Part shown: piece after piece, positions 11,334 to 24,038 of the stretch
Layout of the letters: each line of letters opens with the position of its first letter
Numbering within the stretch: the stretch's first letter is position 1
Source of the DNA: Arthonia radiata
Lineage: Eukaryota > Ascomycota > Arthoniomycetes > Arthoniales > Arthoniaceae
Direction: 5' to 3'
Length of the DNA: 64,000 bases
NCBI GenBank assembly: GCA_002989075.1
Contig: PSQN01000003.1
Span: 1,864,340 to 1,928,339, forward strand
Notes under the pieces: model-generated
What the model was told of the DNA's origin: nothing
Databases searched by the model: none
What the model saw: the letters and a program-made list of their open reading frames with translations, nothing else
Position numbers and translations under genes: made by a program

Positions 11334-14300
11334 TATCTCCTTAATCGACTAGTTATTTTAGCCGGATTATAAGCTAATTTAAGTTCTAAACGTTAGTATT
11401 TTAGCTAAGTCGATCGGTTTTATTAAACCGTCTGCTAATTGTTTCTTTGTAGAAACGTATTTAAGCTCTGTTTGACCTGCCTAAACGTTTTCTCTAACAT
11501 AATAATACTGTATATTAATATGCTTAGATTTAGCTCGGAAGGTAGGGTTTTTTGTAAGTTCTTTTGCCGAATTGCTGTCGGTAAGTAACAGTTTTACCGG
11601 CAAAACTGGGGTCTCCGGTCTAATTTAACCGGCTTGCCCGAGCAAATATATGCTTGCCTAGTACGTTAGAGCCCGCCGAGTCTTTCTATCTGCAGACTTT
11701 TCAAAAGTACCCGCTAAAACGGTAGTAATCGAATTTTCTTCGAAAATCCTAGACAGTTCGATAGCAATTAATCGGATAAATAACTGTTCCTTTATAGCTT
11801 CTTTAAGGGCTATATATTCGGCCTTACAAGAGCTTAAGGCAATCATTTTTTGTAGCTTCGAATTTCAGCTAAGGGCTCTGTTCCTGAGTAGAAAGATATA
11901 GCCGGTAGTCGATCTCCTAGTACCGAGGTTCCCCCCCCAATCTGCGTTACAATAGCCGGTTATATTGTCTATTGAGGGAAATTTATAGTAAAGGCCAAGG
12001 TTAGGAGTTTTATCTAAGTAAGCCTAAAGGCTACTTAAAACTCTTTAGTGCTCCTCGCTAGGATTCGATATGTACCGGGCTAGTAGGCTAGTTATAAAGG
12101 CAATATCGGGTCTTGTCTTTGTTGTTAGATACAAAATCGATCTAATTTGTTGCTAATAATTAGAAATATCGGTACTACTAGCTTAGTCAGGATTCGATGC
12201 CAATTTTAAGCCGACGGGTTGCAGTATTTTTCCGGGCATTCGGCCGTTTTTCTTCGAATATTTGGTCAAAATTTTAGCTAAATAAGTCGACTAGTCTAGA
12301 CAAATCGTTTTTGCTGGGCAATCTCGAGTAATTTTGATTCCTAGGAACTTACTAACGTCTCCTAAGTCCTTAACCGTAAGAGTTTTGTTTAGTTCCTGGT
12401 AAATTCCGGAGATCGTTTCGGTAGAATTAGATACCGCTAATATGTTATTTACGTAGGCGATTAAAATTGCCTGTATTTCCGTTCTTTAGATATAAACCGA
12501 CTAATTGGATACTAGGGGTTCGAAACCTATTCCCCTTAGTAATTCTCGAAGGTAGGCTTTTTACTGTCGGCCGGCCTGTTTTAGACCGTAAAGGGCCTTC
12601 TTTATTCAACAAACTTTATTAGTTCCGTTAGATAGGCCAGTTGGTTGCTTGATATAGACAACCTCGTCTAACTTTGCGTTAGAATAAGCTAATTTTACAT
12701 TCCATTGCTTTATTTCTTAGTCTTTCTCTGCTACTAAGGCTAGTATAAGCCGATAGGTAATTAGATTTACTATATTTACAAAGGTCTCTATAAAATTAAG
12801 GCCGGGTCTTTGCTAGCAGCTCTTAGCTACCTAGCGGGCTTTAAAAATCGGCTCGCCCTCTAGGGGGTACTTAATCTTCGGTACTCAGCGCCCTTTTAGC
12901 GCCTTTCTACCCGGCGGCAGCTCGGTTAATATCTAGGTTTCTTGGTTAGCTAGCTCTTTAGGCTCCGACTACATTGCGTCTAGCCAAGAAGGTTAATCCT
13001 TAGATACCCTCATTTCTTTCAAATTAGTAGGCTCTTTAGTAACTGCGACTAAGGCCTGTTCGGCATATTGTTCTAGATTATTATAGAACTTGTTAAACTA
13101 AATTTTATTAGCGTTTTTGTATATAAAATCTATTTCCTAAGCGCAATCGGTGTCTACTCGGCCGGGATCTTCGGTACTTCTGTAATCTAACTCGGTAAAA
13201 AGGTTAGACTTGTCTAAAGCTCTAGATTAGTATAGTTCTTGTTTAGATTCGTCCGCTAGTTGTTGAGATATAGAGGAGGTATATTGTTCTTCGTATAGAG
13301 GACTCCCTCCTTCATTGAGAGATACCTTCCTATTATCTTGGGATCCAGCGGTTAGATTTAGCTTATTTTTGAACTCAACTTCTAGTTGTTCTTTAGACTC
13401 TTTAGGAATACTCTCGGTTAATCGATTAACCGTAGATCCCCGTAGGTCACAAAAAAATTTTCCTTTTTGGACGTAGACGTCTCTCCCCTAGTAAACCTTC
13501 CGGTTATTAGGGTCTAAGAGCTTATATTGGTTCGATCCGTAGCCTATTAGGATATAGGCAGTTGCTCTTGCGTCTATTTTCTTTAGTTTAGGTTCTTTAA
13601 GGTAAGTAACTGAGCCTTAGATTTTAATAGTACTAATATCCGGTTTTTTGCTATATTTTACTTTGTACGGGGTAATAAACCCCAGCAATTTGGTATAGAG
13701 GGTCCTATTGTAAATATAGATAGCTGCTTTTAGTACTTTACCCCAATATATCTGGGGTAGCCCGGCGGTATAAAGCATTGCTCAAACTTTACTAATAATT
13801 GTTCGGTTAAAGCGTTCGGCTCGTCTATTTTGCTGGAGGGTATACGGTACGGATATCGTTAGAATAGCTTCTTTCTGTTCTAGGAGCTATTTTATCCGGC
13901 CTTCCCGGTATTCTTTTGCGTTGTCTAAGTATAATCTTTTAAAAGGATGCTCGAACTGCGTTTCTTTCTGAGTTATATAGGTAAATAGTACATCGAAAAC
14001 CTAGCCTTTAGACTATAATACTTTAGTAGTCGTATACCGGGTTTTATTGTCTATAAAGCTAGTAAATAATCGACCTTTAGAAGGGGTTTGCGGTACAATT
14101 GGCCCGCAAATATCTGAGTAGACTTTTTCCAAATAATTAGCCGATTCGTCTAGAGTTTCTTAGCTAACTTTAGCCGTTGCCTTTGCTTCGAAGCAAATTT
14201 AGCAATTATCTCCTAATTTGTCCGAACGATCTGTTCCTAGGGCAACTTTTTTAAGCTGTTTTAGGGCGTTTTCGCCTATATGTCTCATTTATTGATACCA

Positions 14301-15715
14301 AAGGTCAGTTTTTGAAGAAATAGTATAGAGAGATCGGACTGTGTTAATAGTCTGAGCTTCTATCACTATTAGGCCGTCAACATACCGCCCCTCGGTGGTT
14401 AGTTGTCCGGCCCAATCAACTTTTAGCTTGTTTTGGCCAAGAGTTACCTTATCTCCCCTCTTTCTAAGCTTATTGAAGCTTAGGAGGTTAATTTTGAATT
14501 CCTTAACAAACAAAACTTTGTCTAGGACAATTGTTTTGTCCTTAAAGAACAGTTTTGCTTTGCCTGTCTGGAAGGCTCGGATTGACTTCCCCCCTCCCCA
14601 ACGAATAATCCGGTCAGTTGGCCGGATATCCGTTAGAAGATTAATATTCGAGCAAATATAGCTTGTTGAGCCTGTATCAAGGATCTAAGAATTGATAGAG
14701 TGGTTGACTCCGTCTAGTAATGCTGTAAAGCATTGTTCTTCTTATAGATCGGAACTCTGTATAGAAAATATTAAAAAATCGGTATTTTTGGAGCTTTCGT
14801 TGGAATTTGGCCGGAGGTTTGGGTATTTTTTCCAACAAGTTGCCGGCTTATGCCCTTTTTTGTTGCAAAAGGGGCATTTTTCTTGGTTTTTATACAGAGA
14901 TTTTAATTTATCTCTGGTCCTTTGAGTCGATTTGTTGTCTATTGCAGTAAAAACCTTTTCTGCTGGAGTACTACCGCGGATTCGGCGAGACTCGTCTATA
15001 AGTTGACTAAATAGTCCTATAGACTTATATCGCTAGTTGTTTGCCGGTAGCTTTAGCTAATAATAGCTACCGTATACTCGTATTCGGGGGTCAGACTGTA
15101 AAGGACGTAGGCAGCTACCACCTTGTTGGGTAGTGCTAGTCCTCGGGTTGCCAAATCGTCCGTTAATTGTCTAATTTTAGCAAGGTAAAGCTCAAGGTTT
15201 TTTATCTTGTCTAGTGTAGTACTAAAGAGCTCCTTGCAAATTAGAAACTCGGAACTAAAACCTTTCGATTCGTATAACCTTTTTAGACTATCTCAAAGCT
15301 CTAGAGAGTTATAAATCCCCTTTGTTTAAATAAGGGGACCGTCCTCTAGAGTTAGTTGAATAAGGGCTGCTACCCTTGTCGACCGTTCTTAGCGGCTAGC
15401 TTCGGTAATATCTCCAGCTAAATAGCCGGAAAAGGGAATTATAACATTATCGTAGCCCTTTTCAGTTAAAAGGGCCTCCATTCGAATCGACCAAATGTTC
15501 TAATTAGTAGAGCCCTTAAGTTTAGAAATCTTGTGAGAGGAGTCCATAGCCGAATATATAGTCGGAGATTTTCAAAAAAGGAAATTCTGTTGTAATAGTT
15601 GAATTGGGCTCAAAATTTAGAGTCGATTGTTGATAGAATCGTCCGGAGGTGCCGATAGGTGTCGTAGAGGAAATATTTTCTAAAAAGGAAATTTAAAAGA
15701 AATTAATGCTAACCC

Positions 15716-15727
15716 GGGCTCATAACC
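15716..15727 (-). other. Copia primer-binding site: initiator tRNA-Met anticodon region
   Basis: The + strand reads gggctcataacc directly beside the LTR boundary at 15728. This equals the anticodon stem-loop of eukaryotic initiator tRNA-Met (loop CUCAUAA). The element's - strand therefore pairs with the middle of that tRNA, not with its 3' end. Priming from a cleaved half-tRNA of this kind is known for Drosophila copia and relatives. Placement exactly at the LTR edge supports the call. Confidence 0.8.
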
Positions 15728-16235
15728 TATTAAAAAAGGTATAGAGAAGAAGAAGAATACTACTATAAAGAGTAGGAAGACAAGACTAGCTTAAGACTGG
15801 TGCAATACTTAGACTTAATACAGGTACAATACTTAGTAGCAAGGAGAAGCTATTGTTATGTTGTCTGTCTTATTAGCTAGAATTCTCTAGAGAGATTCTA
15901 GCTTATATATTTAAGTCTAGCGGCCCGTACAGGACTTACTAGATATCTGTTCTTTTAATAGAGGCCAGATAACCTGTAACTTACTATATAAGACAGTAAT
16001 TCTATTTATTTAAAACTGTTAGTCTCTAAGTCTATTCTATGTTGTCTTAGACTACGAGCCAGCTGTCTAGGACGGGTCGTACAATGCTTCTTTTTGTCCT
16101 AGGCCCGGGCTACTAGGCCCGACCCTTTAGATAAAAGGCTTGTTCTATTCTAGACCGAGACAGCTAGTAGGACCTGTCCGATACTCCGGGCCCCTGGGGG
16201 TTCCGGCTAACTAGCTAGTTGGTTAATTTCCAACA
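15728..16235 (-). repeat. Copia 5' LTR (508 bp)
   Basis: On the - strand it begins tgttggaaattaacc (from 16235) and ends at 15728, where the primer-binding site starts. It is the partner of the LTR at 10826-11333. Confidence 0.9.
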
Positions 16236-16345
16236 AATGTATATCTTTTATAGTTAGTATAATAAAGATATACTTAATTTTATAGGTACGTTATTCTAAA
16301 AATAAGTTTAAACCCTATTAAAAGCTAGAAAATAATTACTAAGCC

Positions 16346-16780
16346 GGTAGAGCTATATAGAGCTAGATAGGGCTAAGTAGAGCTAAGACTTATCTATATA
16401 TAATATAAGTATTCTATAAAGTAGTTCTGTGTCTAATTCTACTTATAATTTTATTATAAAAGATACAAAAGAAGGCTCTTAAAAAGAGCTCTATAATATA
16501 GTAAAAATTGTATATTTATAATGTTAGAGATATATAATAGATTAAATAGATTAAATGTAATAAGTACTAAGCTAACTATTATATAATAAAGCTATAGAGC
16601 TATATAGAGCTAAGGCTTATCTATATACAATACTATTATTCTATATAAGTATCCTATATAGAAATACTATATATAATTTAAGTTAGTTTTTTATTATAAT
16701 AAGTATAAAAGAAAGATCTTAAACAGAGCTCTATAGGGCAGTAGTTTTTTTAAAGTTATAATGTTATTTAGATAGTATAG
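16346..16780. repeat. Degenerate tandem duplication of ~190-200 bp
   Basis: Two diverged copies lie head to tail at about 16346-16545 and 16590-16780. Shared landmarks occur in the same order: gctatatagagcta, gcttatctatata, a ttttattataa stretch, an agagctctata motif, and ttataatgtta. No protein or LTR ends are recognisable. It could be an old element end or a local duplication. The remainder of 16236-17044 holds nothing I can name. Confidence 0.5.
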
Positions 16781-17044
16781 GCCTTATTATTAATATATAA
16801 CATACAATAGACGCCAAGCTTTAAATTATATAATAGAATATAACCTCTAACAGGCCTAACTTTATATATTAAATAATAAGTACCTTACTACTATACTATA
16901 ATCTAGCTATATATTACTATTATAATACTTAATACTAATATACCTATTAGTACTAGAAGATCTATACTATTAATCTTACTACTAATACTAGTACTATTAT
17001 ATACTATATTAGCCTTATACTAGCTCTATACTTTAGCTCTCTAG

Positions 17045-19395
17045 GGTAACTCTAAGATACTATCTTTTAAATAGTTAGACTCTTAATAAAGTCTTATAAG
17101 TTTATTTATATTCTTAGTATTATTTCTAATAATACTAGATTTTAGCTAGTTTTATATTCTTATATCTATATTTTGTAAGTATACTAGCTTATATAGATAT
17201 AAAAGACTCTATTTTAAAGTCTTTTAGTATTTAATATTTCTGTTAGTATACTATAAAAATAATTATCTTTATGTATCTATTATGATAGTATTAGGCCTAA
17301 AATACTATACTGGACCTAAAAAAGTATTTTCAATAATAAATTTACTATCAATATAGTATATAGTAATTTCTAGATAGTTAGTAAAATGACTAAAGGTTTA
17401 GATATCTAAGGTTAGACTAAATATACTATTTCTAGTCTTATATTATTCTAATTTTGATTAGACTAGAATTTAATAGTAGTTATAAATTAGTTTTAGGTTC
17501 TTTTAAATAATATTAGTGCTAATAATTAGTAATTCTCTATATTAGTTAAGCTAAATAAACTAATTAATACAATAATAAAATAATAAAATATCTTATAGAG
17601 CTTAGTACTACTAGTAGATTACTAGAAAACTAGAATAAAAATAAATAAATAAATAGAGTTTAACTTATAGCTTTACTAAAGCTAGTAATTCTATATAAAA
17701 TTACTATTTAGTATTCTTAAAGAGAGATTATTTTTAATTATAAATTAAATAATACCTTCTTTATAGCTAGTCTCTATATTAGAGACTTTTTAATATTTAT
17801 TTTTTAAAAAAAAGTTAGATTAAGAATAATAAGTCTCTTATAGGTCTTTTACTAGTAATACTAGTAGTTACTCTACTACTAGTAAAACTTCTAGTATTAG
17901 AATTTTATGATATATATTAACTAGTATATAATTTATATCAGAGTTAGTACTAGATAGAAAATTACCTTCTAGATCTTCTAAAGCTTTATTTAGTCCTAGT
18001 ATCTTCTATCATTTTTATATCTTTTTCTTCTTTATTTTTGGAAAATTTAGAATAGTATTATTTTAGATATTCTATTAAATTCTTAGTACTACCTATCTTA
18101 TGGTCTATTCTATAGATCAAGATACTGTTATAGTCTTATTATTAAACTATTATTAAATTATTCTATAATAGAGCTAGAATAGTTTTAAAACTAGATTTAC
18201 TAAGTCTAGATATTATTACTAAGTTAGATCTTATAACCGCTACTACTACTAAAATATTTACTTATACTAATAATCTAATTATAAGTCTCTCTATTCTTAC
18301 TACCATATTTAAAGTAAAGTCTAATCTAGTTTTAGTACTATGTTATATTTATATTAGAACTTTATATCAAATAAACAATCTAAGACTAATCTAAATCTAC
18401 TTAAGATCTAGATTTTTATCTAAGTTCTTATCTATTCCAGTATAGATAATAGTTATAAGATCTAGAAATTATAACGTTTTTTATATTCTAAGTCTAGCTT
18501 AGCTAGCTAGTTAGTATATTAGATAGTTCTATACTAGATTTTAGCCTGGATTTAAAAAAACTAAGAAGATTTCTTCTAGTACTGCTTAATAAAAAGATAG
18601 CTCTAAATCACTAGATAGCTACTTTCTATTTAGAATAGAGTTAGATGACCCTAGCGTAGGTTTCTAAAATTATTTTCTATCTAGTTTAATAGTAGTAGTA
18701 TATTACCTATATTATATAGAGTTAGATCTTATAACCGTGACTAGAATTTTTCTAGATAATTTTCTTCAAATACCTACTAATTTAGATAAAAAGACTATAA
18801 TATAGATTAGTATAATATTGAAATTCTATACAGATAGGAAAATAAATAAACATATTAGTATACTATCTATAACTTTATATAAAACTTATTAAATTACTGA
18901 TATTTTATTAGAGAGAAAGTCTTTAAGTAATCTAAATCTATCATATATTTTAGAAAGTACTCTAAGTTTAGTTTAGTTTTAGTATTTCATCTCTTCTAGA
19001 TTACTAAAGTTTATATACTAGAAACTATATTAAAACCTTCTTAAAACTATATTATAACTCTCTTTAAACTTCTAAGAGAGTCTCTAAAGTAGTTATATAC
19101 TAAGCTAGTATATAAGCTTTTAGATATGGCTTAGGTACTTCTAAAATTATAGAAGGAAGCTATAGTATCTTTTTAAAATAATCTTTCTAAAATATAAAGA
19201 ATTCAAATTTAGAAGCTAGTAGAATAGAGCTAGAACTAGTAGTAGATTACTATATATAGTAGTAAATAACTAGATATAGTAGTAGTAATATAAAATACTA
19301 AAATATTTTAAGTAGAAGAAATAGTAGATATATATATACTAAATTTAAAATTAATAATTTAGATTAGTAATCTGAATTAGTAATTACTAGTTCTC
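17045..19395 (-). mobile_element. hAT transposon fossil, copy A (half element)
   Basis: Matches 29900-31250 of hAT copy B/Z in the same orientation, and copy C/X in inverted orientation. It covers only the half that lies upstream in the transposase reading direction; the C-terminal half is missing. Compared with both other copies it carries about 1 kb of extra DNA at roughly 18090-19090. Outside that block the match continues, for example ttagactcttaataaag near 17068 against the same words near 29930. Neither terminal inverted repeat is visible. It is deeply decayed, with no open frame. Confidence 0.6.
18090..19090. mobile_element. ~1 kb insertion inside hAT copy A, family unknown
   Basis: This block is absent from the two sister hAT copies at the matching point (near 30880, and near 25490 inverted). 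It has no clear terminal inverted repeat and no target duplication longer than a TA. The words gttagatcttataacc occur twice in it, about 500 bp apart (near 18222 and 18722). It could equally be original sequence lost from the other copies. Confidence 0.4.
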
Positions 19396-22300
19396 CTAAT
19401 ATATCTAGCTATTTAACTGTAGAATAGTTCTTACATATATAAAACTAAAATATATACTAAAAGTACTTAAAAGGGTCTAGCTAGCGTATATTAATATATA
19501 TCTTAATCTTATTAATATTACCTTATTTAAGAGCTTCTAGTTAGGCTATAATCTAGTTACTATTCTTATATATATATTTATAGAGATACTTAAATAAATT
19601 AACTATAGCTACTACTTTAATATTAATATACCGTATATACTATACTTTTTTAAGAAGGTAGAGGTTATATATAATAATATTCTTGTTAGTATAGATAAAC
19701 TTACTCTTCTTTACTATATAGCTATTATACTACTAGTAATAAAGAGAATAGAAATCATTAGTAAATACTATCTTCTTAGTAAATAGCTTAAAAAAATATA
19801 TATAGTAAGTAATTCTTTTATTCTATATATATATATATATATATATAGTATTTCTTAATATAAGGCCTATATTTCTTATATAGTATTAACTAGCTAATAA
19901 TAGTAAAGAGATAAGACTCTTAAATAGAATTAAAGATCTTTAGTATAAATAAGATAATCTATATTATCTAGTAACTTAAGCTTATTATTATAGATAAGAA
20001 TAACAAGTATATTGTAATAAGAAAGGCTATACTTTTAAAATTTAATTATACTATAATATATAGTAACTACTTCTAATACTTTCTTTTTAATAATATTATA
20101 CTTTAGACTTTTTAACTTTAGTTAAAATATATAGATAGTAAGGTTTAGCGGCTTAAAGATATTTTAGCTAGAAAGTAGCTTATATTTAATCTTAATATAA
20201 TTTAAATTATAGATAAATATAATAAAGAGGTTAGAGCCGCTATATATATAAATAATAGCTATAGTATTATAATAGTACTTAGTTATATTATATAGTAATC
20301 TACTATAGGGCGCTAGTAGTATAAATTACTTACTAATCTTCTATATTTAGTCAGTAATAGTATTATGAGTTCAAAAGTTAGCTACTCTTTAGTATACTTT
20401 AGTATATATATTTATCTAGTAATAGAGTAAAAAGATAAGCTATTAGCCTTTAATAAGGATACTAGTATTAATAGTAAGCTTTTATATTAGAGGTTTTATA
20501 TAAAGAATTAGGTTAAATTTATCTTAATATTACTAGAAGAGTATAGCGTACGGAGGTATAGAAGAGATCTTTTTAGTACTAGCTCTCTTTTAATAATATA
20601 GATAATTATTTTTATTTTTACTCTCTATAAAGCTATCTCTCTATATATTAGGGTTCTAGCTAATCTTACTATATAGAAACAGAAGAAAATACTATAGAGT
20701 AAGGTAGCTAAAACAGAACTTCTTAATATACTAATATCTACTAATCTAATATTAAATAATTATCTTATATAATATATTACTATACCTAATAGTATTAAAG
20801 TTAATAATTATAGTAATAGACTTATTAATAGACTTATTAATAGACTTATTATAGTAGTATTAATCTCTAAAATTTAAATTATATAGCTTTAGTTATAAAG
20901 CTACCTATTGTCTTATTTTACTAAACCTATTTACTATAGCTATAGAGCGTACAGGTATAAAGATAGTACTTTACTAGTAATACTATATTTTATTATAATA
21001 TCTATAAATTATAGTAGTTAAAGACCCTTATCTATAACTTCTTTTACTCTATAAGACTATTATATAGATAAAGTTAAAGAAATACTAGATTACTATTAGA
21101 AAGTAGAAGTAATAATCTCATATAGTAATAAAATTTACTTTAAATTTAAAAGATAAGGGAATTAATATTACTACTATATCTATTTTCTATAAAGCTTATA
21201 AATATAAAGAAAAAGGTAGTATTCTAGTAATAAATTAACTAAAGGAATTTATAGAATTAAACTATATATACTATCTTACTATACTATACTTAAGTTTTTA
21301 ATAGAAGACTATATAGAGGCTTAAGATATAGTTAGCTAAAAGAGGAATATAGAATTATACCTTTATTATGATAAATATTTTTAAAATTAGTATAAATAAG
21401 ATTTCTATACTTATTAAATTTGTTATTATTTATCTTATTTAGCTAGTAGAATACTTTATAAAATTAATAGAAGATACTTATATAGTAAAGTATATAATAA
21501 ATATTACTATATAATAGACTATATATAGTATACTTATAAATAGAGACAACCTACTTATTTAGAGTATTAGTATAATAGATATACTACTATATATAGTTAT
21601 ATAAAGTTTAAATATATAAATAATCCTACTAAAGCTATTATAGCTTATTTTAAAATATAAAATAAATATTATTAATATTTAGTAATCTATCTTTATTATT
21701 TATATAGTTAAACTATTTTTAATATTATTAGTAGCTTAGCTCTCTCTCTCTAGTTATAGAATCTACTCTTCTTAATCTACTAATATAGTTTTACTATTAC
21801 TAGTATCTTATAAAAAAAAAGTATATAGTATTAAGTTAGTAATTTACTTACTAAGCTCTCTCTAAATATAATATATCTTTATATATATAGTATAACTTTA
21901 GATAAGTAAAGAAGTAAGTTTAGACTAAATAATAGACTAGAGCTAAGTAGTAGTAGCTATATATAATACTTAAAGAAATAAAAGGTATATAGCTAGTTAG
22001 ATAGTAGTAGTAATAAATATAAACTTAATGGTAGTATACTTTTAGTAGGAGTAGTAAATAGATTAATAATAGTTGGTTTAAAAGACTTAGACTTAGTCTA
22101 TTTTCTTAAAAATAGGCTTTATAGGTATATATAAGAGTATTAACTAGAAAAGAGTATATAGTAGGTAATTATTTTAGAAATTATACTATTAATAGTAGAA
22201 AGAAAATAGTAGTATAAAGTTAAATATATAGACTATTACTATATAATATAGCTCTAGCTGTCTTATATCTTAATAGAGAAATATTTTAATAGAAAAACTT

Positions 22301-22477
22301 ATTCTAGATATAATGTACCTATAAAATCAAGTATATCTTTATTATAATAAATATAAAAAATATATATTTAAATTATATATAAACAAATATTCTTAAATTT
22401 ATGAAATTTCCTTTATAAGCTAAGTTATTTTTAGAAAACCTTAAAATTTTGAAGATACTACCTCTAGTACTTACCCC
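19396..22477. other. AT-rich RIP-like desert, no gene recognised
   Basis: About 3.1 kb with no usable open frame and no element ends. It includes a (TA)n run at about 19829-19848 and a three-fold 12-bp tandem (taatagacttat) at 20814-20849. A weak coding-like texture on the + strand at about 21060-21300 is too decayed to assign. Confidence 0.4.
20814..20849. repeat. Short tandem repeat, 12 bp x 3
   Basis: Three perfect units of taatagacttat in a row. Confidence 0.85.
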
Positions 22478-24038
22478 TTTAAGAAATAATTTGGCTCTAG
22501 CTATATAGATTTAGTTATTATATTTTTATTAAAGATTTTTAAAAATTTAGATTATAATTATTAAAAATAAAAAAGCTTTATATTATATTTAAATCCTAGA
22601 CTAAGCTTTACACTAATAGTAAAGGTTTTAAAACTTATTATCTAAAATTTATATATTAAAAAAAGTTTAAAGACTTAACCCAAGCTTTATTTAAGTATCT
22701 TCTTATTTTTTTATATTTTAAGCTAATATATAATATTAAATTAGAATATTTAAAAATAAAAGAAGCTTATTTAAATAGAAAAGATATTTCTAGCTATATT
22801 ATTTAGTAGAGTAAAACTAACTTAACTTATTTATGAAAGATTAAGTTTATTATTTAGTAGTAGTATTTTCTATAGTATTTTATACTAAATCAATAGATCT
22901 ATTAAAATATTAATTAGTAATAGTATCTTCTATAGTTTTTTATACTAAACTAATAGATCTATTAAAATTTTTATTATTAAAGCTAAGTTATTTTTACTAC
23001 TATTTTTATGTATATTAGAGCTAAATATAGATATATTTAATTCACCTTTTAAGCTTTATTTTTCTTAATTATATTGTAAATTATACTTTATATTAGAACT
23101 AGACTTAATAAGGCTAGTAGATAGATTTTTAATTAGCTTAGAGCTATTATAATTAAATTAAGCTTTTTTATTTATTTTCTTTCTAGTAGTTTTAGTTCTT
23201 ATAGCTAATTTATACTAAAGATCTAGTCTTTTAAATATAGTTTAATATCTATACTATTCTTAGTGAGTTAATTTTTATTTTTAGTAACTATATTTGAGTC
23301 TTAAAGAATTTAGATTCTATAGAAGCTAAAGTAGCTAGTATAGCTAAATACTTTAGTACTAAATAGACTAAAATAGAATATTTAATTTTATTTAGTTACT
23401 AGTATTCTATAGAATAAGATAAACTATAGTTAGAATTAAATCTAAATTAGATCTAAATTAGATTTAGATTTTATTATATTAACTTACTAACTTTAGAGCT
23501 TTAGAGCTTTGAAGTTAACTAATATGTTCAATATCAATATTATTCTCTTTATTACTATATACATTATTATTACTAGTAATATTATTTAAACTAAATCTAG
23601 TATTACTAGTAGTAACTACTATTCTATTAGATCTAATAGTATAATTACTAAATATAATTAAAAAGTTCTTTATACTAAGTAAACAATTAACTCTTATGTC
23701 TATATTAAATACATTTAGTAACTTACTTTTTATATTAAGGAATAAACTTATTTTTAATTATTTTAAACTTATTATTTTTATAGTCTCGATATCTAAATAT
23801 ATTTAATTTATCTCTAAAATCTAATACTATTATAAATAGTAGCTTATTCTTTTTTAAAGCTTTTGTAGACTAGATTTTAATACTATTTTAGTAATAAGGT
23901 TATCATTATTATTTTTAGTATCTTTTTATTCTTTTGAAAAAAATTAGTATAGTAAACTATAATATAAGGTAAATAGCTACTATTTTATAGCTTTATTCTT
24001 ACTTTCTTAGATATTTTAGGAAACTTCTACTATATTAG
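22478..24038 (-). mobile_element. hAT transposon fossil, copy D (C-terminal half)
   Basis: Matches 27950-29440 of copy B/Z in the same orientation. It includes the hAT C-terminal dimerisation region on the - strand (about 23180-23420, with VTK followed by a basic run). The left end is approximate: a weak likeness to the family terminal repeat starts near 22478. The match stops exactly at 24038, where copy C/X begins, directly after tatattag. It is heavily decayed. Confidence 0.6.
24031..24038. repeat. Candidate 8-bp target duplication of hAT C/X (left)
   Basis: tatattag immediately precedes the left terminal repeat. The same eight bases follow the right terminal repeat at 41958-41965. Eight bp is the hAT-specific duplication length. 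A chance match is possible in AT-rich DNA. Confidence 0.6.

Larger units (their letters stand above)
10826..16235 (-). mobile_element. Ty1/Copia LTR retrotransposon fossil with both LTRs
   Basis: A full-length-looking Copia element of 5.4 kb reading on the - strand. In element order: LTR (15728-16235), primer-binding site, gag from a Met at 15547 (MDSSHKISKLKGST) with a CCHC zinc knuckle at 14835-14876 (CPFCNKKGHKPATC), and an aspartic protease with LDTGS at about 14664-14682. Next come the GAG-pre-integrase and integrase regions (about 13330-14513), then reverse transcriptase (about 12070-13010). Last are RNase H (about 11640-12000), a purine-rich tract and the second LTR (10826-11333). The PR-INT-RT-RH order is diagnostic of Copia rather than Gypsy. 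The internal part is broken some dozens of times, but far less degraded than the flanking desert. The 5-bp flanks (atttc and aatgt) do not match each other. Confidence 0.9.

Noticed and set aside
14395-14925. Two + strand open frames (14395-14661 and 14692-14925) as possible genes
   Set aside because: They lie opposite the gag/protease/integrase part of the Copia element, which reads on the - strand with recognisable zinc-knuckle and protease motifs. They are shadows.
15716-15727. Fragment of a tRNA gene
   Set aside because: Only the anticodon region is present, exactly at an LTR edge, with no acceptor or T arms. It is a primer-binding site.
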